From positions 127,645 through 191,644 of the forward strand of contig JAJETZ010000001.1 in NCBI GenBank assembly GCA_029784595.1: 64,000 nucleotides of DNA, in the 5' to 3' direction. Below are positions 1 to 10,131 of this stretch, piece after piece. Position 1 is the first letter of the stretch. Each line of letters begins with the position of its first letter. Under the pieces are notes generated by a model, which did not search any database, was not told the DNA's origin, and was given only the letters and a program-made list of their open reading frames with translations. The position numbers were made by a program, and so were the translations under genes. Origin of the DNA: Wolbachia endosymbiont of Meromenopon meropis. Its GTDB lineage: Bacteria; Pseudomonadota; Alphaproteobacteria; Rickettsiales; Anaplasmataceae.

Positions 1-598
1 GATAAGGGAATTGATTACATATAGTCTATACCCTATTATACTTTTTGCATTTTTATCTTTTATGTTTATAACATGCGATAAAATTTACTTTAAAAATTTG
101 AATTTTGAACCTGATATATTATACGAGGATAAACAAAAAGAGCTTTCAAACGATCACAAAAAGCAATGGTTCAGGCTGAAAAGAGGTGAATGTGATAACA
201 ACGAAAACACTCTTGCATGTATGATACAAAATTATAGCTTTAAGAAAAGCACTGTGCTTGGTTTATTCGACTTTACATATATGGAGTTTAATAACTCTCT
301 AATTGGAGAGTTATTTAAATTAGTATTAATATTATTTCTATTCTATCATTTTTTACGTATTCTGCCAGGAATGGCCGCAGAACTTTCTGGCAATTACAGA
401 GCGGCACTTGGATTTGGTGATACACCTTCAAAGATGATATCAAAAGCTTTTTCTGCAGGTAAAGCTATTACTGGGGTCATTGGCAGTACTACTAAATCTG
501 GCATGGACTCTTCTAGAGTTGTAAGAGAAACTAATAAGGTTAGAGATAATGTGCGTGAGTCTAGTGAGTTTGTTAGATCGAGTGATAGTTCTTCTTGA
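1..598 (+). CDS. virB6: VirB6-like type IV secretion protein, C-terminal part (cut by window edge)
   Basis: The frame is open to the left edge, so only the last ~199 residues are present. The first in-frame start-like codon (TTG at 11) falls inside a membrane segment and is not the true start. Two hydrophobic segments are visible, near the beginning and around residues 100-120. A Gly/Ser/Arg-rich soluble tail follows, a layout seen at the C-terminus of Rickettsiales VirB6 (RvhB6) proteins. The next three genes on this strand are larger VirB6 paralogues, so this is inferred to be the first or an early member of the array, an inner-membrane channel component of the P-type IV secretion system. 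The assignment rests mainly on context and topology. Confidence 0.72.
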   Translation, partial: IRELITYSLYPIILFAFLSFMFITCDKIYFKNLNFEPDILYEDKQKELSNDHKKQWFRLKRGECDNNENTLACMIQNYSFKKSTVLGLFDFTYMEFNNSLIGELFKLVLILFLFYHFLRILPGMAAELSGNYRAALGFGDTPSKMISKAFSAGKAITGVIGSTTKSGMDSSRVVRETNKVRDNVRESSEFVRSSDSSS

Positions 599-647
599 CC
601 TTATAAAAATGATTAACAAATGCTTAAACATTTAAATAACCTCATAA

Positions 648-3098
648 ATGGTAAATTTTATGCATAAGTTTTTGTTGATAGTGATTCTCTTTTTGTTGTT
701 TGGATGCGAATATCGTTGCATTAAACCAGAAAATTTATCGAATCTACGCGAAAAACTAGATGTAATCTCAACGGAGCAAAGATGGATTGATTCTGGCGTT
801 TCTATCTCAGATAGAGTAAAAATAACAGAAATTAGTATAGTGCCTAACAAAATTAATTTTTGTCCTAAGCAATATGAAGATTTCGCAATTCAGCCTGATA
901 TACAGGATATTATATTATCAAAGTTCGATCTTAAGGCTGGTGATTTAATAAACTTCAGTATTATCGGAAATAAAATGTGCAAAAGTAAAGAGGATAATGC
1001 GAAAATTAGGTACGTGAAAATCGATGAAAAATGCAGCAATAAAGAAGAAGAATATTTTGCACGTATTTTGAATCAAGAAGAATGTCAAGCGATATGGCAA
1101 GATGGAGAATATAAGTATACGATGTGTCCTAACAAACTCATCATAGGCAATGCAGAATGGCTACAAGGACAAGAGTACTGGAATTTAAATTCTTTAAAAT
1201 CAGACCAAAAAAAAAGAATAGAAGAGAATATTGGAGATATTTATTCTGTAAAACATAGAGAAAATATAAATTGTGACAAGCTTTCAAGCTATAAAAGAAG
1301 TAATATAGATACACATATTCTGAATCTTATATGCAAAAATACATGTCATTTTTCCAGTAAAAATTGTGTCGAAATTGAGTCCAATGTTATTGATGATATA
1401 GACTTAATTAAAAATTTTGATGACACTTCAATCATTACTAGAGCTAAAATGAATAGACTTACTCAAGTTGCTAAAGAAATTTCAGAAAGAGAACAAATAA
1501 AGACCTATATTCCGTCATTAGTAGTTTCAATGGAGAAAGAAGAGCTTGAACCTCAAAGAGGTAATATACGTACTAATTATAATTATGAAATAAAAAATAA
1601 TCATTCTAAGGGTGAAAAATTGACCTTCACTTTTATTTGCGAGGAAAAATGTAAAGGTGGCTATAATATAAGAATAACAAGAGTTCCAAATTCTATTAAT
1701 CTAAAAGATAGCTTATATATATCTGTTTTTGATAAATTTCCAGAACATAATCCCGGCGAAGATCAGACAGATATACCTGTAGATACTAGCAAGGTTCACA
1801 ATATCCAATATATGGAAAACTTAAAAGAAAAATTAAAAGGTAAAAGTGGAACCATTTATTATGGAATAAAAGATCATAACTGTGATTATAAGGAAAATCA
1901 AGGTCAATTTAGTATTAATCTTACGATTAAAGAGCCGCCAAAAAGAACTTTTAGCACGATATATAATTTTTTTGATGAAAAAATAAAAATTGCATTTTTT
2001 GGTTCTAACTACAAAAATCTAAATACAACAATCCATTCTTCTGGTTCTAGCCCAATAGAATTACTTTATCAAAGTCTTATAAATTCAAATAGAACAAAAA
2101 CAATTCGATCTACTATAATAACTTTATTATTACTATATATAGTATTATATGCTCTCTATTATTTTTTTGGTTTAACTCATGTTTCCATATACGAGTTTTT
2201 GATTATATGTATAAAAATGGGAATTATTGCTCAATTACTTCGAGATAATAGTTGGAATTTTTTTTATAAAAATGCTTTTTCTATCTTTATCAATACTCCA
2301 AAACAGTTGATAGAGATAGCAAACTTTAGAAGTACAACATTAAACGTTTTTGAATTTCTTGATTTACCATTAAATAGACTTTTATCATCGCATTCAGTAT
2401 TATTAATACTATCTCTTATATTTTCTGGCCCTCTAGGTATTGTATCTTTTGGTTTAGTGATTTGGGGATTAATTATATTAATGTTATCCATCTTTAATAC
2501 TCTGTTCTCTTTTATTGTATCCGTAGCAATAGTTGCACTATTGCTTTCTCTAACACCAATTTTCATTATCTGTCTTCTGTTTACATACACTAGACAGATG
2601 TTTCATAATTGGATCAGAAGCTTGGCAAGATTTGCAATTCATCCAGTAATACTTTTAATTTTTATATCGCTAATAAGTCAAGCTATGGATCACATCATAT
2701 ATTCATTATTTAACTTTGAAGTTTGTACTACATGTATACTGAATATTAATCTGAAACTTTTTGAATTTTGCGTTTTATATGGATATGCTTCCAGACATAC
2801 GCCTAATATTGCAGCTATGATTGCTTTTGTTATTTTAGGGCATACAATGAAAGCCTTAGCTGAAGCTTCTTCAAGAATATCTGACTCATTATTTAGTGTT
2901 TATGTACATGAAGAGCCTGCAAAACAATATCAACAAAATTTAATGGGATTATTAGGTTTAGATAGGGAAAGCGTTTATAGAAGAAGGACTGGAAGAACAA
3001 ATGTTTCTGAATTTTCAGATATCGCAACAAGCAAAAAGCTTGAATTACCAAGAACCAGACCGTTTAGAATACAGCAAGGATCAGGAAATCCATTATGA
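648..3098 (+). CDS. virB6: VirB6-family type IV secretion inner-membrane protein, 816 aa
   Basis: A large polytopic protein. It has a hydrophobic N-terminal leader ending in a lipobox-like LLFGC (Cys20 from the ATG at 648; an internal ATG at 660 gives a more typical leader). About 450 hydrophilic, Cys-rich residues follow, then a TrbL/VirB6-type membrane region (about residues 485-760). The membrane region carries a loop with CTTC and a downstream Cys. VirB6 proteins form part of the inner-membrane core of P-type IV secretion systems; the long periplasmic-looking domain is typical of Rickettsiales. The stop overlaps the next start by four bases (ATGA at 3095-3098), so translation is probably coupled. 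Homology to VirB6 is clear from the membrane core; which numbered paralogue this is remains inferred. Confidence 0.85.
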   Translation: MVNFMHKFLLIVILFLLFGCEYRCIKPENLSNLREKLDVISTEQRWIDSGVSISDRVKITEISIVPNKINFCPKQYEDFAIQPDIQDIILSKFDLKAGDLINFSIIGNKMCKSKEDNAKIRYVKIDEKCSNKEEEYFARILNQEECQAIWQDGEYKYTMCPNKLIIGNAEWLQGQEYWNLNSLKSDQKKRIEENIGDIYSVKHRENINCDKLSSYKRSNIDTHILNLICKNTCHFSSKNCVEIESNVIDDIDLIKNFDDTSIITRAKMNRLTQVAKEISEREQIKTYIPSLVVSMEKEELEPQRGNIRTNYNYEIKNNHSKGEKLTFTFICEEKCKGGYNIRITRVPNSINLKDSLYISVFDKFPEHNPGEDQTDIPVDTSKVHNIQYMENLKEKLKGKSGTIYYGIKDHNCDYKENQGQFSINLTIKEPPKRTFSTIYNFFDEKIKIAFFGSNYKNLNTTIHSSGSSPIELLYQSLINSNRTKTIRSTIITLLLLYIVLYALYYFFGLTHVSIYEFLIICIKMGIIAQLLRDNSWNFFYKNAFSIFINTPKQLIEIANFRSTTLNVFEFLDLPLNRLLSSHSVLLILSLIFSGPLGIVSFGLVIWGLIILMLSIFNTLFSFIVSVAIVALLLSLTPIFIICLLFTYTRQMFHNWIRSLARFAIHPVILLIFISLISQAMDHIIYSLFNFEVCTTCILNINLKLFEFCVLYGYASRHTPNIAAMIAFVILGHTMKALAEASSRISDSLFSVYVHEEPAKQYQQNLMGLLGLDRESVYRRRTGRTNVSEFSDIATSKKLELPRTRPFRIQQGSGNPL

Positions 3099-6037
3099 TA
3101 AATAGAAGATTACTAATATTTATATTATATTTTGGAATTACTAGCTGTAACATAGATTGTATAGAGCCTGGATTGCAAAGCAGAAATACTAGTATCAACA
3201 TAAATGTTCCAGTTCGTAAAGCTGATGAAAAAATCAAAATTCACTGGGTCGATTCTAATCAAGTAATTAGTAAGAATGAAAAAATTAAATTTACTATTGG
3301 AGGATCGGTAAATTTTTGCCCCCATAAAGAAGGCAAAAATCCAAGAAAAGTACTTGTTCCCGTCGCATTCTGCGCTGATCACTCAATTCCAAATTATAGT
3401 AGAGCTGCAAATATTAACGATGTGCCTGATAATTATGGCGTAGATGAAAGAGGTGTAAATAAAAACGAATTATGTGGAGGTAAAGGATTTGGCAGTGACA
3501 GACGTTATGTAGATACTGGAATTAAGGTAAATCCTGGAGATAAATTAAGCTTTAGCTTAATTCCCAGAGAAATAACGATTGATTATGATAATCCAGGAAA
3601 AAAAATTAGCTTTGATGACAATTGTTATAGAACTGAAACGGGAAATGAAAAAGTATCAGCAATTGAGATACTAAATATCGATGAAGAAATGGGTAAAGAT
3701 TTTTTTTGTGATAAAAAAGATGAAAAAAGAAAGAAAGTAAAATTTTTGCCTCTTGATAAAGTTAAAATAAAGAAAAAAAAAGTGTTGGTTGGTAACGGTT
3801 ATACCCCATATGATAACAAAATTTACTTTAATAAATATCTCATTAAGGACGACGTACCGTGGATAAACGGTGCGCTATTAGATTTGCGACGTGCAAAAGT
3901 AGAATTGAACGAATTATGTAGCAAAAAAAATTGTGATTTCAACGAGATAAAGAAGTACGATTCTTATGAGCTCAATTGTCAATATCAAAATATATGTTAT
4001 TCTAGAGAAGGAATATTCAATAAAAATTTAAGTAAAAATGGGGGAAAAAATTGCGTTTCCTCCATAAGATACAAAAAATACGATACTAGTAATGGTACAT
4101 GTAACATGTATTCTCACCTTAAGGAGGTTGAGAGCAAACTTAAAGAAATTAAAGAAAATACGAATAATGGTTCTGGTTTTGCATCAACAACGAAGGAAGG
4201 TATCGAAAATATCTTCTGGGCTGAAGCCCTTGTTGCAAGGATTAGCAATCCTACCACTACAAAAAATTCTGAGCTTTATAGCGAAAATGACAATAAACAT
4301 CATGGTGTTCAATGTCTTCCAAAAAAAAATGATATAGACAAAAAAAATAATGAGAAAAGAAGATATAATCTTGAACATAAATGTACAAAAATTAGTGATA
4401 ATTTTGAAGATTTTTCTTTGAGATTGAACTTCAATTATGAAGTAAACGAAAATGTATACCCTGGTAGTGATGTAATGCTCGCTATTGCAGATTTAGATCA
4501 CCATGGAGCTGGTAGAGGTGGATATCATGTTGAAGTAACAAGATCATGTGAGTATATTAATGGTCAAAAACTTTATGTTTATTTAGGTAACGAACCGCCA
4601 AAAGATTCGAGCAATATAGGAACTAATGATTTCAAAGTAATAGGCGTGAGAGACGAGTATGAAAAAGACAATTATACTATAGTAGATATAGTAAGTGGAG
4701 AACATTTTCAAGATGGAGAATCTAAAAAAATATATTTCGGTATCGATGTAAGTAATGTAGAAAAAGAAGATATTACAGATGAGAAAGGTAAATATTATGA
4801 TAATAACGAATATAATGTAACTTTGTTCATCAAGAGAAAAATTAATGATTTGATTTCATCAAACGTAAATAAAGTATTTAATTTTATAAAAAAAGAAGTA
4901 ATCGGAGATAAAATTAAGGATTTATATAAAGGATATGCTAAAAGTCTTCTTCAATTTGTAAGAGCTTTACTTGCTTTATACGTTATATTTACTGTTATTG
5001 GTTATATGTTTGGCGTAATACAGCTAAATCAATTTGATATTATCATCAGAATAATGAAAATAGCATTTATAGCTTTTATTTTTAGTGATAAAAGCTGGGA
5101 ATTTTTTGGCACAACCTTATCCAAACTCTTTATAGACAGTAGTGCTTATTTAGTAGATAGTTTTTCCGGTTATATAGGAGAGGAAAATAAGAGATTTACA
5201 TTTTTAGATTTAACAGTAGGAATGTTATTCACAGCAGAAACATGGATGAAATTTTTGTCATTGATGTTTGCTGGCCCTTTTGGTTTTGTTGCTTTTTTAA
5301 TAATATTCTATGCTAGCTTTATGTTTTTGAAATGTATTCTTAGTGCTATATTTAAGTATGTGATATCTACCATTTTAGTAGCATTTTTATTATCATTAAC
5401 ACCCTTATTTATCGTATTCATCTTATTTCAACAAACCAAATCTATATTTGACGGATGGATAAAAACTCTTGCTCATATCGCAGTGCAGCCAATAATTCTA
5501 TTTTCATCTTTATCTATTTTAAATCAATTAATGTACTCAATTTTGTACAATATAACAAATTTCTCTGCATGCTATCAATGTTTGATTAGCATAAATTTCT
5601 TATCTTATGATTTTTGCCTCATGAAATCTATATTACCTCTTGGATATAGTCCTGGCACTACTGTTGATATTGCATTAAATGATGGAACAAAAGCTAATGG
5701 GCATTTTGCAGCATTGCCTATAGATTTAATACAAGTAATTGTATATTTCATTATTGCAAAGATAATGGAAGTTTTTCTTTTTGCATCAGAAACTATGGCT
5801 CAAGCAATATTTAGTGCTGGTTTTGGAATTGCTAGTAGTGTTGGTAACGTTGCCAATAACGCATCACAAGTTATTTTATCAACTGTTGGGCTCGATGATG
5901 CAATGCAGAACAAAATAAGCGAAATAAAACAGAAAACAAGTAAAGATCGAACGCAAATAGAATATAGATTGCAAAGTGCAATATTAAAGGAAGAAGACAA
6001 AAAAAAAGAACATGATTTTCAAAAAAAAGATTCATGA
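3095..6037 (+). CDS. virB6: VirB6-family type IV secretion inner-membrane protein, 980 aa
   Basis: The start codon overlaps the stop of the preceding virB6. A leader of about 17 residues ends in ITSC (Cys18), again lipobox-like. Residues ~20-610 form a hydrophilic domain rich in Lys, Asp and Cys. The VirB6/TrbL membrane region covers about residues 625-930, with several membrane segments and a loop carrying CYQC plus a later Cys, matching the Cys spacing of the upstream paralogue. The last ~50 residues are charged. Homopolymeric A runs of eight or more occur in the hydrophilic half (for example near 3772 and 4320), so slippage or sequencing error is possible there, yet the frame is intact. 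Role: channel component of the Rickettsiales vir homolog secretion system. Confidence 0.85.
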   Translation: MINRRLLIFILYFGITSCNIDCIEPGLQSRNTSININVPVRKADEKIKIHWVDSNQVISKNEKIKFTIGGSVNFCPHKEGKNPRKVLVPVAFCADHSIPNYSRAANINDVPDNYGVDERGVNKNELCGGKGFGSDRRYVDTGIKVNPGDKLSFSLIPREITIDYDNPGKKISFDDNCYRTETGNEKVSAIEILNIDEEMGKDFFCDKKDEKRKKVKFLPLDKVKIKKKKVLVGNGYTPYDNKIYFNKYLIKDDVPWINGALLDLRRAKVELNELCSKKNCDFNEIKKYDSYELNCQYQNICYSREGIFNKNLSKNGGKNCVSSIRYKKYDTSNGTCNMYSHLKEVESKLKEIKENTNNGSGFASTTKEGIENIFWAEALVARISNPTTTKNSELYSENDNKHHGVQCLPKKNDIDKKNNEKRRYNLEHKCTKISDNFEDFSLRLNFNYEVNENVYPGSDVMLAIADLDHHGAGRGGYHVEVTRSCEYINGQKLYVYLGNEPPKDSSNIGTNDFKVIGVRDEYEKDNYTIVDIVSGEHFQDGESKKIYFGIDVSNVEKEDITDEKGKYYDNNEYNVTLFIKRKINDLISSNVNKVFNFIKKEVIGDKIKDLYKGYAKSLLQFVRALLALYVIFTVIGYMFGVIQLNQFDIIIRIMKIAFIAFIFSDKSWEFFGTTLSKLFIDSSAYLVDSFSGYIGEENKRFTFLDLTVGMLFTAETWMKFLSLMFAGPFGFVAFLIIFYASFMFLKCILSAIFKYVISTILVAFLLSLTPLFIVFILFQQTKSIFDGWIKTLAHIAVQPIILFSSLSILNQLMYSILYNITNFSACYQCLISINFLSYDFCLMKSILPLGYSPGTTVDIALNDGTKANGHFAALPIDLIQVIVYFIIAKIMEVFLFASETMAQAIFSAGFGIASSVGNVANNASQVILSTVGLDDAMQNKISEIKQKTSKDRTQIEYRLQSAILKEEDKKKEHDFQKKDS

Positions 6038-6245
6038 TAAAACAAAAGTTTCTAAAAGATTAAAAATAAAAAGCGAAAATGTGAAATTTGCACAAAGTAA
6101 AAGTAACTCTATTACAAACAGAAACTCTCGAGGTTGAAGATAAAAGTGTAAAAGGGAATGAAGATAAAAAATGAATTATATCATGAAGTAACTAATTAAA
6201 AAGATATTTTTAGTAAAATTTTTTTTTATATTCAAAAAAAATAGT

Positions 6246-9200
6246 ATGCAATTACATCTAGGCACATTTTGGTTTATAATACCACTATTTATCACTTGCA
6301 TGCTGATAACGGGTTGTGATAAAAACAACGATATGCCTTTTCCAAGATGTATATCTGCTGATTATTTTGGTCCTGAACCTATTACGGTTGGTGCTCATTT
6401 TACAGTTGGTCATGATGCATTTTTTCCAGAAGGTGAAAGTGTAGAACAACCTATTGATCCTGAAACCGGAGAAATTAATTATGGTTTTCACTCTAATCAA
6501 GTAGTAAAGTGGAAGGATACAGGACTTGAGACTAATGGAAATGACCTGATAGTACGAGTCAATGGCGCATGGACATCTTGGGGGAATAATAATAAAAAAC
6601 AATCCAAGGATAGTTATAGTTTGCAAAGATTAGAGCAGCTTAAATATTCAACAGGACTTGATAGTAAACAACTAGATAGTAACTTTCCTGACTTTAACTT
6701 GATTTGCAATAATTACACATCTAGTATAGAGATGCTGTCAAATAGTTTTGGTACGAGCTGCACTATAAATTGCAGTTCAATTAATGAGAATTATAGTGAA
6801 AGTAGCACTGTATCACGCAAAGCTCCATGCTGGTTTACTAATGGTCATGGTGCTTACTTTTTGTTTAAAAGACCGGGTGATAGTAATCCTAATGAAAGTT
6901 TAAAATCGATGCGTAATCCTGAATCTCCTACTATACATTTAGGATATAATTCTATAGCAGAAGATGGAAGTGGACTTTTTACTTTAAAAAAACAAGATAC
7001 AACTAGACTAAAAGATAAAAATTGTAATATGTTAAAATTAGAAAAAGGATGGAAGATATACGTAAAGATCCTTGATGGATACTACTTAGATAATCTAGGT
7101 GGTTATTCTTTTGAATTTTTGAGTGGAGTACAGAAACCAAATAGTTTCGAATTTTTTGATTATGTTTATCATTATCTAAAATGTGTGTTATTAATCAACA
7201 AAAATTGCAAAAAATATTTTGATAGCAACGATTCTGCTGCTGCACAAAGCATATTTCAAAATATAGCAAAGAATAGAAGTTTTCAAAATTTTGTTCTTTC
7301 TTTGCTCATTTTATTTATAACGATTTCATCGCTTCTTTATCTATTTGGTATGGTACGAGAAACTAGGCATGATATATTAATCAGAATTATGAAAACTACT
7401 CTGATAATAATACTTATATCTCCTGAGAGTTTTAAGTTTTTTTATGATCATTTTCTTACTTTATTCGTTGAAGGACTTGAATATATGATAAATGTAATTA
7501 CTGATTTTGCTCCTAATATGAATAAAGATTCAAATTGGCACTACGTTGAAAACGGTAGTGAAAAACATGTTAAATTGTTCAGTTTTATGGAAGATATGTT
7601 TAATAAATTTTTTGCTTACTCTGTTTGGAAAAAATTTGCAGCATTATTTCATTATCAAATGTGGACAAGTATACTCATGGTACCAGTAATTTTGATAGGA
7701 ATCATTTTATATTTCTTATTGTGTGTATATGCTTATATAATATTTCTTTCCGGCTTCGTTGGTATAGCTTTTCTCATAGCTATAATGCCGCTATTTCTAA
7801 TTTCTATTTTATTTTCACCACTGAAAAGTTTATTTGAAGGCTGGATAAAATTCTGTATTAGTTTTTGCTTACAATCAATTATGATATTTGCACTAATATC
7901 ATTATTAGCATCGATGATAATGAGTACATTTTACAAGCAGCTAGGCTTCACTGTGTGTTACAATAAATGGCTTGAGATCAAATTGTGTCTTGCCGGTTTA
8001 TGTATCATTGATAAACCATTTTATGGTTGGACTCCGGGTCAAGTTTTTATACCATACACTATTGGAGAGCCTTCTCGGCTAAATGTAAATAAAAGTATAG
8101 AAGATATAGAAAAATTAAGTAGGGAGGGTGGTACAATAAAATTCACTGGCGGTGCTGGTTATATTCTTCTTCCACCAGATTATATTAAGAAAGGGTTTCG
8201 TTATATAGATTATCCTTTTTTCAGCCCAATTTTTGATTCTAAAAAGAATCTAGCGGATCATTATATAGCAGAAAATGATATAATAGTTGACAACAACTGT
8301 AGCGAAAAAGATCTAGTACGTTTAACAAATAGCTTGTTACATGCATCAGAAAAGCTTGATATATTGTTATTAATTAAAAGTATAGAAGAAAAAATAGGCG
8401 GCAGAAATTTTGATAAAATAATAAAGGATTATTGTCAGTCTATCTCAGATACAAACACATGCATAGAAGTAATAAATAATTATAAAAAAGGTATTGTTAA
8501 ATCAGATCTAAAGAATAAGATAAAATCTTTAGTACAAAATATGATAGAGATCAGAGGCTGCAAGATATTAAAATTTGATAATTTATATAGGGATTCCAAT
8601 AGTGAGTACTGTCAAACGTGTAAAGGTATAAATTGTGAAAGTTGTAAAAACTATCAAGAAAACAGTGATTATCAAAGAGTGCAAAAAATACAGAAAGGCT
8701 ATCTAATTGACTTAGAAGAAATCTTTATACTATTCTTGCTTTCATTTTTAATATTTTCCTTACGTGAATTTGTGCAGCAAATGGGCTCAAGTATTGCTGC
8801 TGGTGGATTTAGTGTTTACAATATATCTAGTATGTATAGAACGTTACCTTTTATTTATATAGTAGAAGGGTTTACAAAGCATCAGTGGCAAAACTTTGTT
8901 GGTGAAAAATTGGATTCTCTGAGTAATTGGACTACTCATTTACCAGATAAATTAGTAGGAGGTACGGCTAATATATTTAATAGGATACCACGAGTTGGAA
9001 GTGTATTGAAATACGCTATTGATGTTCCACGCAAGCTTGTTGGCAGCACTATTATAAATGTAACAAAATTTATAACATCACCTCAAAATGACATTGATAA
9101 GCTTGAAGAAAAAATTTACAAGGCCTTCGGAGTTAATAAAGAAGACATTACACACAGAAGAATTGCTAGATATTTAGATTATTATAAGGGATACATCGGA

Positions 9201-9515
9201 TCACATTTGGGTTATACAACAGAAGATGCTATGAAATTTATTTGCAAACATGGTACAGATTCTATAGGAAAATATGGATACAATCATAATTTACTTTATA
9301 GAATAAAATCACATAGAAGAGAATTTCTGGAGAAGCTTCATAATTACACCATAGGACGTAAAAGAAAACCAGAGAAATATGAGAACGAATATTTTGATAA
9401 GCAAATAAGTGCGACAGATTCAAAACAAGATACTGTACAACAACAAGGCAAATTCATAAAAAGAGATATATCAGATATGCTAAGAAAAAATGAAAATAAC
9501 AATGAAAACCAGTGA
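6246..9515 (+). CDS. virB6: VirB6-family type IV secretion inner-membrane protein, 1089 aa
   Basis: The third complete VirB6 paralogue and the largest here, preceded by a 208-base gap. The hydrophobic leader ends in LITGC (Cys24), lipobox-like. The region up to about residue 350 is hydrophilic, followed by the VirB6-type membrane core (about 350-600). A long soluble insertion (about 610-820) contains CxxC-x4-CxxC (Cys789, 792, 797, 800), which resembles a metal site. One more membrane segment (about 823-850) and a basic cytosolic tail complete it. In Anaplasmataceae the last virB6 of the array is usually the longest, in agreement with this order, though those proteins are often far larger. 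Its 3' end overlaps the next gene by 26 bases. Confidence 0.85.
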   Translation: MQLHLGTFWFIIPLFITCMLITGCDKNNDMPFPRCISADYFGPEPITVGAHFTVGHDAFFPEGESVEQPIDPETGEINYGFHSNQVVKWKDTGLETNGNDLIVRVNGAWTSWGNNNKKQSKDSYSLQRLEQLKYSTGLDSKQLDSNFPDFNLICNNYTSSIEMLSNSFGTSCTINCSSINENYSESSTVSRKAPCWFTNGHGAYFLFKRPGDSNPNESLKSMRNPESPTIHLGYNSIAEDGSGLFTLKKQDTTRLKDKNCNMLKLEKGWKIYVKILDGYYLDNLGGYSFEFLSGVQKPNSFEFFDYVYHYLKCVLLINKNCKKYFDSNDSAAAQSIFQNIAKNRSFQNFVLSLLILFITISSLLYLFGMVRETRHDILIRIMKTTLIIILISPESFKFFYDHFLTLFVEGLEYMINVITDFAPNMNKDSNWHYVENGSEKHVKLFSFMEDMFNKFFAYSVWKKFAALFHYQMWTSILMVPVILIGIILYFLLCVYAYIIFLSGFVGIAFLIAIMPLFLISILFSPLKSLFEGWIKFCISFCLQSIMIFALISLLASMIMSTFYKQLGFTVCYNKWLEIKLCLAGLCIIDKPFYGWTPGQVFIPYTIGEPSRLNVNKSIEDIEKLSREGGTIKFTGGAGYILLPPDYIKKGFRYIDYPFFSPIFDSKKNLADHYIAENDIIVDNNCSEKDLVRLTNSLLHASEKLDILLLIKSIEEKIGGRNFDKIIKDYCQSISDTNTCIEVINNYKKGIVKSDLKNKIKSLVQNMIEIRGCKILKFDNLYRDSNSEYCQTCKGINCESCKNYQENSDYQRVQKIQKGYLIDLEEIFILFLLSFLIFSLREFVQQMGSSIAAGGFSVYNISSMYRTLPFIYIVEGFTKHQWQNFVGEKLDSLSNWTTHLPDKLVGGTANIFNRIPRVGSVLKYAIDVPRKLVGSTIINVTKFITSPQNDIDKLEEKIYKAFGVNKEDITHRRIARYLDYYKGYIGSHLGYTTEDAMKFICKHGTDSIGKYGYNHNLLYRIKSHRREFLEKLHNYTIGRKRKPEKYENEYFDKQISATDSKQDTVQQQGKFIKRDISDMLRKNENNNENQ

Positions 9516-10131
9516 AAAAAAATTCAAAGGTTTTGACTATTATAGACTTTGTCAAGATAAAGATGGCAAGTTAAAACTTACTAATTACCATGATATTTTA
9601 AATGCGCGTAGGGCAAGGATAGACTTATTATTAGATAACGCTAAAGAAAGCGATATTAATCTTTTAAAACTGAATCAATCCCTTTCTGAAAAATTTGTGA
9701 ATGATGAAGAGTTATTATTGGAATTTTACAATGAAGACCAGAGAATTGTTCAAGAAGAATTGAAGATACTTAACATTTTAGATAACATTGATGATCTTAG
9801 AAATATTAAAAGTGAAGATCTGCTCGAGATTAGTTTAATATTATCTGATCTTAGTTTTATAGAGAGAAATATTGTATTAAATACAGATCAGAATTTTGAT
9901 CTAGTCCAATTTAAATATTTATTTATTGAAAAAAAAAGATCTGGTGAAAAATACAGTAATGAAGAATATAAGAACTTTCTTAATAACGTAGATAAAATCA
10001 ATGCCATAATTAAGATGGAGCTAAAAAACAGAATTGAAGAACCAAATTCTGATAAAAAAAATAGTTATAACGATTTACAAGAGGAAATCGTACGAGGGAT
10101 AGAAATGACCAAAAAAAAGAAAAATTATTAA
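9490..10131 (+). CDS. Conserved-position hypothetical protein after virB6 array, 213 aa
   Basis: Not recognised. There are two possible ATG starts, at 9490 and 9502; either overlaps the 3' end of the last virB6 (stop at 9513-9515), so co-expression with the secretion genes is likely. The protein is soluble and strongly charged, Leu/Asn/Lys/Asp-rich, predicted mostly helical, with no signal peptide or membrane segment. Its C-terminus is a lysine cluster. Possible roles are a cytosolic partner or chaperone of the secretion channel, or a secreted substrate. These are guesses from position only. Confidence 0.7.
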   Translation: MKITMKTSEKKFKGFDYYRLCQDKDGKLKLTNYHDILNARRARIDLLLDNAKESDINLLKLNQSLSEKFVNDEELLLEFYNEDQRIVQEELKILNILDNIDDLRNIKSEDLLEISLILSDLSFIERNIVLNTDQNFDLVQFKYLFIEKKRSGEKYSNEEYKNFLNNVDKINAIIKMELKNRIEEPNSDKKNSYNDLQEEIVRGIEMTKKKKNY

